This document shows, in pieces, positions 59,690-64,000 of a DNA stretch of 64,000 nucleotides. The stretch is from an uncultured Clostridia bacterium. Lineage in GTDB: Bacteria; Bacillota; Clostridia; Saccharofermentanales; Saccharofermentanaceae. The translations under genes and the position numbers were made by a program. Under the pieces are notes generated by a model. The model worked only from the letters and a program-made list of their open reading frames with translations. It had not been told where the DNA came from and made no database searches. Location of the stretch: the NCBI GenBank assembly GCA_946187935.1, contig CAMHSJ010000008.1, positions 1-64,000 of the forward strand. The letters run 5' to 3'. Positions within the stretch are counted from its first letter, which is position 1. Each line of letters starts with the position of its first letter.

Positions 59690-59791
59690 CATATTTAATA
59701 CGCGAAAAGGCATTTCACGTACCGGATATATCACTTTTCCTGATTTGTCACATTTAAAATACGTGATTTCCCTTTTCGCGTACAAAATATG
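59690..59791. repeat. 32-bp imperfect inverted repeat in the gap before tuf
   Basis: Arms 59690-59721 and 59760-59791 are inverted copies of equal length with 5 mismatches in 32; cores TACGCGAAAAGG and TCACGTA are exact. The spacer is 38 bp. A GTACA-N5-TGTAC palindrome (59780-59794) overlaps the right arm. No gene is seen in the whole gap 59586-59884. Confidence 0.7.
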
Positions 59792-59822
59792 TACTTTAGT
59801 CTTAAGAGCGCCCCGGGAAAGC

Positions 59823-59855
59823 AAAAAAAGAACTGCCTCATAAGAGACAGTTCCT
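59823..59855 (-). terminator. tuf terminator
   Basis: Stem GAACTGCCTC (59830-59839) / GAGACAGTTC (59844-59853, one wobble), followed on the minus strand by TTTTTTT (59829-59823). Confidence 0.85.
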
Positions 59856-59884
59856 TTGATTGCTTGGATTAGCTTAGTTACCGA

Positions 59885-61087
59885 TTACTCGATGATTGTA
59901 GCAACTGTACCAGCGCCTACTGTGTGGCCACCTTCACGGATAGCGAACTTAAGACCCTGCTCCATAGCGATAGGTGTGATGAGGTCAGCCTCGATCGTTA
60001 CGTGGTCACCAGGCATGCACATGTCTGTGCCATCAGGAAGCTTGATAACGCCTGTAACGTCTGTTGTTCTGAAGTAGAACTGAGGCTTGTAACCTGTAAG
60101 GAAGGGCTTGTGACGGCCACCCTCTTCCTTAGTAAGTACGTAAACCTGACCTGTGAACTTTGTGTGAGGTGTTGTTGTGCCGGGCTTAGCGATAACCTGG
60201 CCTCTCTCAACTTCCTTACGGTCGATACCACGGAGGAGGCAGCCGATGTTATCACCAGCTTCAGCCTGCTCCATCTGCTTACGGAACATTTCTACACCGG
60301 TAACAACTGTGGACTTAGGCTCATCCTGGAGACCAACGATCTCTGCAGGATCACCAACCTTGATAGTACCTCTCTCGAGACGGCCTGTAGCAACTGTACC
60401 ACGGCCTGAGATCGTGAATACGTCCTCAACAGGCATAAGGAAAGGCTTGTCGATAGGACGCTCAGGTGTAGCGATGTAGCTGTCAACTGCATCCATGAGC
60501 TCAACGATAGGCTTGTAAACCTCATCGTTAGGATCTGTGGAAGTGCTCTCAAGAACTGCAAGAGCGCTGCCGCGGATGATAGGTGTGTCATCACCAGGGA
60601 AGTCATACTGGTTGAGGAGGTCACGGATGTCCATCTCAACGAGCTCGAGGAGCTCTTCGTCGTCAACCTGGTCGCACTTGTTCATGAATACTACGATGTA
60701 AGGAACGCCTACCTGACGAGCGAGCAGGATGTGCTCACGTGTCTGGGGCATCGGGCCGTCTGCTGCAGAAACAACGAGGATAGCACCGTCCATCTGAGCT
60801 GCGCCGGTGATCATGTTCTTGATGTAGTCAGCGTGGCCGGGGCAGTCAACGTGTGCATAGTGACGTGTCTCTGTCTCATACTCAACGTGTGCTGTGTTGA
60901 TCGTGATACCACGAGCTCTCTCCTCCGGTGCGGAGTCGATGTTGCCGTAATCCTTGAACTCAGCTCCACCCTTCATAGCGAGTACCTTTGTGATAGCAGC
61001 TGTAAGAGTTGTCTTACCGTGGTCTACGTGACCAATGGTACCGATGTTTACGTGCGGCTTGCTACGTACAAACTTTTCTCTTGCCAT
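59885..61087 (-). CDS. tuf: Elongation factor Tu
   Basis: A 400-residue EF-Tu, the GTPase that brings aminoacyl-tRNA to the ribosome. G1 [14 protein letters not shown], switch [13 protein letters not shown]4 NKCD, G5 GSAL are all present, with C-terminal beta-barrels ending [20 protein letters not shown] lies upstream. It ends the str operon, with a terminator 30 bp further. Confidence 0.99.
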   Translation of the reverse strand: MAREKFVRSKPHVNIGTIGHVDHGKTTLTAAITKVLAMKGGAEFKDYGNIDSAPEERARGITINTAHVEYETETRHYAHVDCPGHADYIKNMITGAAQMDGAILVVSAADGPMPQTREHILLARQVGVPYIVVFMNKCDQVDDEELLELVEMDIRDLLNQYDFPGDDTPIIRGSALAVLESTSTDPNDEVYKPIVELMDAVDSYIATPERPIDKPFLMPVEDVFTISGRGTVATGRLERGTIKVGDPAEIVGLQDEPKSTVVTGVEMFRKQMEQAEAGDNIGCLLRGIDRKEVERGQVIAKPGTTTPHTKFTGQVYVLTKEEGGRHKPFLTGYKPQFYFRTTDVTGVIKLPDGTDMCMPGDHVTIEADLITPIAMEQGLKFAIREGGHTVGAGTVATIIE

Positions 61088-61171
61088 TTTAATTTCCTCC
61101 TAAGAAATTATTATTTAACTTAATTATTTACTCGCCTTGATTCAACACAGCGGTAAACACCATTTTACAAA

Positions 61172-61199
61172 GTTTCTTAATTTCTTTCAAGTAAGAAAC
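61172..61199 (-). terminator. Hairpin between fusA and tuf
   Basis: Perfect 8-bp inverted repeat GTTTCTTA (61172-61179) / TAAGAAAC (61192-61199), followed on the minus strand by TTTG. It may act as a partial terminator or processing site, setting the fusA:tuf ratio. Confidence 0.4.
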
Positions 61200-61246
61200 C
61201 TGAAATATGTGTGTTTCCGCGCCTTTGAATCAGGCGGTTTGGAGTC

Positions 61247-63316
61247 TTATTTCTTTAAGATGGACTCCATGATGCTCTTCGGCGTTTCCGCGAAGTGGCT
61301 TATCTGCATTACGAACGTACCACGTCCCTGTGTTGAAGAACGGAGGTCTGTTGCGTAACCGAACATGTTTGCGAGCGGAACCTCAGCATGTACCTGCTGT
61401 GAACCGTTCATAGGCTCGATCTCCTTGATAGCGCCACGGCGTGCATTGAGTCCGCCGATAACGTCGCCCAAGTACTCATCAGGAACCTCAACGTCTACCT
61501 TCATGATAGGCTCGAGGAGACAAGGATCACCCTTCTGCATGCCGGCCTTGAATCCCATGGATCCTGCGATCTTGAACGCCATTTCGGATGAGTCGACATC
61601 GTGGTAAGAACCGTCGAAAACGGTAACCTTAACGTCAACAACCGGATAGCCGCCAAGTACGCCTGCCTGCATAGCTTCCTGAATACCTGCATCAATAGGT
61701 GCAATGAACTGCTTCGGGATAGAACCACCGACTGTAGCATCGATGAACTCGTATCCTGTGCCGGGCTCCTGGGGTTCCAATCTGAGCCAGCAGTCGCCGT
61801 ACTGACCGTGACCACCGGACTGACGTACGAAACGGCCTTCCGCCTCGACTGTCTTTCTGATCGTCTCCTTGTAGGAAACCTGAGGTGCACCTACGTTAGC
61901 CTCAACCTTGAACTCACGGAAGAGACGGTCAACGATGATGTCAAGGTGAAGCTCACCCATACCTGCAATGATCGTCTGTCCTGTTTCCTGGTTGGTGTAT
62001 GTACGGAACGTAGGATCTTCTTCTGCGAGCTTCTGAAGTGCAACGAGCATCTTCTCCTGTGAAGCCTTGGACTTAGGTTCGATTGCGACCTCGATAACAG
62101 GCTCAGGGAACTCCATGGACTCTAAGATGATCGGATGATCTTCGTCACAGAGTGTGTTGCCTGTTGTTGTGTCCTTAAGACCGATTGCAGCTGCAATATC
62201 ACCGGAGAATACTTCGTTGATCTCCTTACGCTCGTTAGCGTGCATCTGAACGATACGGCCGATACGCTCCTTCTTGTTCTTAGATGAGTTGAGAACATAA
62301 GAACCGGAAAGGAGTACGCCGGAATATACTCTGAAGAAGCAGAGCTTACCGACGAACGGGTCTGTAGCGATCTTGAATGCGAGAGCTGAGAACGGGCCTT
62401 CATCAGAAGAAGGTCTCTCCTCTTCCTCATCTGTATCAGGGTTAACACCCTTGATAGCAGGTACGTCAAGAGGTGACGGCATGTAATCTACGATAGCGTC
62501 TAAGAGCATCTGTACGCCCTTATTTCTCAATGATGTACCGCATGTAACGGGAATGAGCTTACACTCGCAAGTTGCCTTACGGAGTGCTGCCTTGAGTTCG
62601 TCAACTGAGATCTCCTCGCCCTCTAAGTACTTCATGGTGAGTTCGTCATCTGTCTCGCAGATAGCCTCGATCATGGCATCTCTTGCAAGCTTGACTTCGT
62701 CAGCGAGCTCAGCAGGAACGTCTCTGTCCTCGTATTCCTTACCGTCTTCGGAAGTATAGACCTCTGCACGGAGTGTCATAAGGTCGATGATTCCTGAGAA
62801 TGTATCTTCCTTGCCGATAGGATACTGGATAGCGACAGGATTGTTCTTGAGACGGTCTCTGATCATGTCGCAGACATGCTCAAAGTTAGCGCCTAAGATA
62901 TCCATCTTGTTTACGAAGACCATTCTCGGAACACCGTAGTGCTCTGCCTGTCTCCATACTGTCTCAGTCTGAGGCTCAACGCCGCCTCTTGCTGACATAA
63001 CCGTTACCGCACCGTCAAGTACACGGAGTGAACGCTCAACTTCTACTGTGAAGTCAACGTGACCGGGTGTGTCGATGATGTTGATACGGTGACCCTTCCA
63101 GGGAGCTGTTGTAGCAGCAGAAGTGATCGTGATACCACGCTCCTGCTCCTGAACCATCCAGTCCATGGTAGCTGCACCGTCGTGAACCTCACCTAACTTA
63201 CGGTTGATACCGGAATAGTAGAGGATTCTCTCTGTAGTTGTTGTCTTACCGGCGTCGATATGAGCCATGATACCGATGTTTCTTGTTTTCTCAAGAGGAT
63301 ACTGTCTAGTAGCCAT
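61247..63316 (-). CDS. fusA: Elongation factor G
   Basis: A 689-residue EF-G, the translocation GTPase. G1 [27 protein letters not shown], domain III-V motifs ([27 protein letters not shown]) in order, normal length. Start after GGAAAGGAGC. It follows rpsG by 28 bp in the str operon. Confidence 0.99.
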   Translation of the reverse strand: MATRQYPLEKTRNIGIMAHIDAGKTTTTERILYYSGINRKLGEVHDGAATMDWMVQEQERGITITSAATTAPWKGHRINIIDTPGHVDFTVEVERSLRVLDGAVTVMSARGGVEPQTETVWRQAEHYGVPRMVFVNKMDILGANFEHVCDMIRDRLKNNPVAIQYPIGKEDTFSGIIDLMTLRAEVYTSEDGKEYEDRDVPAELADEVKLARDAMIEAICETDDELTMKYLEGEEISVDELKAALRKATCECKLIPVTCGTSLRNKGVQMLLDAIVDYMPSPLDVPAIKGVNPDTDEEEERPSSDEGPFSALAFKIATDPFVGKLCFFRVYSGVLLSGSYVLNSSKNKKERIGRIVQMHANERKEINEVFSGDIAAAIGLKDTTTGNTLCDEDHPIILESMEFPEPVIEVAIEPKSKASQEKMLVALQKLAEEDPTFRTYTNQETGQTIIAGMGELHLDIIVDRLFREFKVEANVGAPQVSYKETIRKTVEAEGRFVRQSGGHGQYGDCWLRLEPQEPGTGYEFIDATVGGSIPKQFIAPIDAGIQEAMQAGVLGGYPVVDVKVTVFDGSYHDVDSSEMAFKIAGSMGFKAGMQKGDPCLLEPIMKVDVEVPDEYLGDVIGGLNARRGAIKEIEPMNGSQQVHAEVPLANMFGYATDLRSSTQGRGTFVMQISHFAETPKSIMESILKK

Positions 63317-63344
63317 TTAAGTATTATGCTCCTTTCCCTGCCGG

Positions 63345-63815
63345 TTAACGATTGTAATGAGCGAATGCCTTGTTAGCATCTGCCATTCTGTGCATTTCTT
63401 CTTTCTTCTTGAATGCGCCGCCTGTCTCGTTGGATGCGTCGATGAGCTCTGCAGCGAGACGCTCCTTCATTGTGCGCTCACTTCTCTGTCTGGAGAACTG
63501 AACGATCCATCTGAGGCCTAATGTAAGTCTTCTCTCAGGCTTAACGTCCATAGGGATCTGGTAGTTTGCACCACCAACACGGCGAGCCTTGCACTCGAGC
63601 AACGGCATAACATTCTCAAGAGCCTTGTAGAAAACATCGATAGGCTCTTCATTTGTGCGCTCCTTGATAATATCGAAGGCGCCATAAGTGATTTTCTGAG
63701 CTACGCCCTTCTTGCCGTCCAACATGATGTTGTTGATAAGCTTGGATACCTTAACATCATTGTAGACAGGATCCGGAAGAACGGTTCTCTTTACGGTATT
63801 GCCTTTTCTTGGCAC
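63345..63815 (-). CDS. rpsG: 30S ribosomal protein S7
   Basis: A 156-residue S7, the primary binder of the 3' domain of 16S r[48 protein letters not shown] and [16 protein letters not shown] are standard. GGAGGGAAG lies upstream of its ATG. It is preceded on the same strand by the apparent 3' end of rpsL. Confidence 0.99.
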   Translation of the reverse strand: MPRKGNTVKRTVLPDPVYNDVKVSKLINNIMLDGKKGVAQKITYGAFDIIKERTNEEPIDVFYKALENVMPLLECKARRVGGANYQIPMDVKPERRLTLGLRWIVQFSRQRSERTMKERLAAELIDASNETGGAFKKKEEMHRMADANKAFAHYNR

Positions 63816-63981
63816 TGTACTTCCCTCCTAACATGATATTCAAATTAAACTTGAAACCATAGGTACTCACGTTTCAGTTTGTTTCGCGGACGTGTTGTGC
63901 GTCAGTAAAAGCAAAGTCCTTATATGAACAATGTACTGACCCTTTTGTCCTGTTTCCGCAAAGGGTTTTATCCCGGGCGGA

Positions 63982-64000
63982 TTACTTCTTTACCTTCGCT
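63982..64000 (-). CDS. rpsL: Probable 3' end of rpsL (30S ribosomal protein S12), cut by the window edge
   Basis: The last five codons before a TAA (63984-63982, minus strand) read A-K-V-K-K, a lysine-rich end such as S12 has. The assignment rests mainly on the conserved order rpsL-rpsG-fusA-tuf. The 166 bp between it and rpsG hold a GTCAGTA/TACTGAC inverted repeat and no other gene. Confidence 0.4.

Noticed and set aside
61130..61238. Inverted similarity of CGCCTTGATTCAA and CCGCCTGATTCAA between tuf and fusA
   Set aside because: Short and far apart, with no T-tract; I could not argue for a function beyond the 8-bp hairpin already listed.

Overview
The window looks like a chromosomal segment of an anaerobic, mid-GC Firmicute of the class Clostridia. 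The reasons are the rpsL-rpsG-fusA-tuf order at the right end, clostridial ChW-repeat secreted proteins, an FMN riboswitch on a RibU-type ECF transporter, frequent purine-rich Shine-Dalgarno sites, many short lipoproteins and heavy AGA/AGG arginine use. I cannot place the genus. No rRNA, CRISPR array or intact transposase is visible.

Layout. 1-7.8 kb is an accessory stretch: lipoproteins, a membrane-anchored XRE regulator, a frameshifted small gene, mnmA with what looks like a leaderless transcript, and an AbiE-like regulator/nucleotidyltransferase pair with perfect inverted repeats flanking its promoter. 7.3-14.8 kb is one minus-strand block: a LacI-sensor diguanylate cyclase, an OmpR-type response regulator, a histidine kinase, a MacB/LolD-type ABC ATPase, a large FtsX-type permease and a lipoprotein. 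A PhoB-like direct repeat precedes the ABC genes.

14.9-26.3 kb is the most unusual part: nine tightly packed minus-strand genes for an apparent lipid or isoprenoid pathway. They encode an AMP-forming ligase-like protein, a GNAT protein, two PEP-synthase/rifampicin-phosphotransferase-like enzymes, a UbiA prenyltransferase, phosphatidylserine decarboxylase, a CDP-alcohol phosphatidyltransferase, a CDP-archaeol-synthase (CarS)-like protein and a DUF422/CruF-like membrane protein. UbiA + CarS + serine transferase + decarboxylase is the same order of chemistry used for archaeal phospholipids, so a prenyl- or ether-lipid head-group pathway is a reasonable hypothesis. It is unproven: no prenylglyceryl-phosphate synthase is in view.

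26.4-27.1 kb is a scar: tRNA-Arg(CCG), a long hairpin and a DUF1016 gene cut off at the end of mfd. 27.1-34.5 kb is core metabolism (mfd, pth, glmU, ribU with its riboswitch). 34.5-42.2 kb is a second accessory island: a TOTE-type primase-helicase-PLD protein and an AAA ATPase bounded by ~144-bp direct repeats, then kptA, a ParE/Phd toxin-antitoxin pair, a DUF2493 SLOG protein and two remnants of a tyrosine-phosphatase gene broken in the same P-loop codons.

42.2-51.7 kb holds a class I fumarase/tartrate dehydratase pair, a HAD phosphatase, a DUF4349 lipoprotein, a CFI-box protein, a probable holin-like type I toxin with antisense RNA, and a potABCD polyamine transporter with its XRE-cupin regulator. 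51.8-59.6 kb encodes an Ala/Glu/Lys-rich coiled-coil protein, a GT-C glycosyltransferase and two divergent secreted ChW-repeat proteins. 59.6-64 kb is the str operon. Functions are assigned by recognition of motifs in the sequence; no database search was run.
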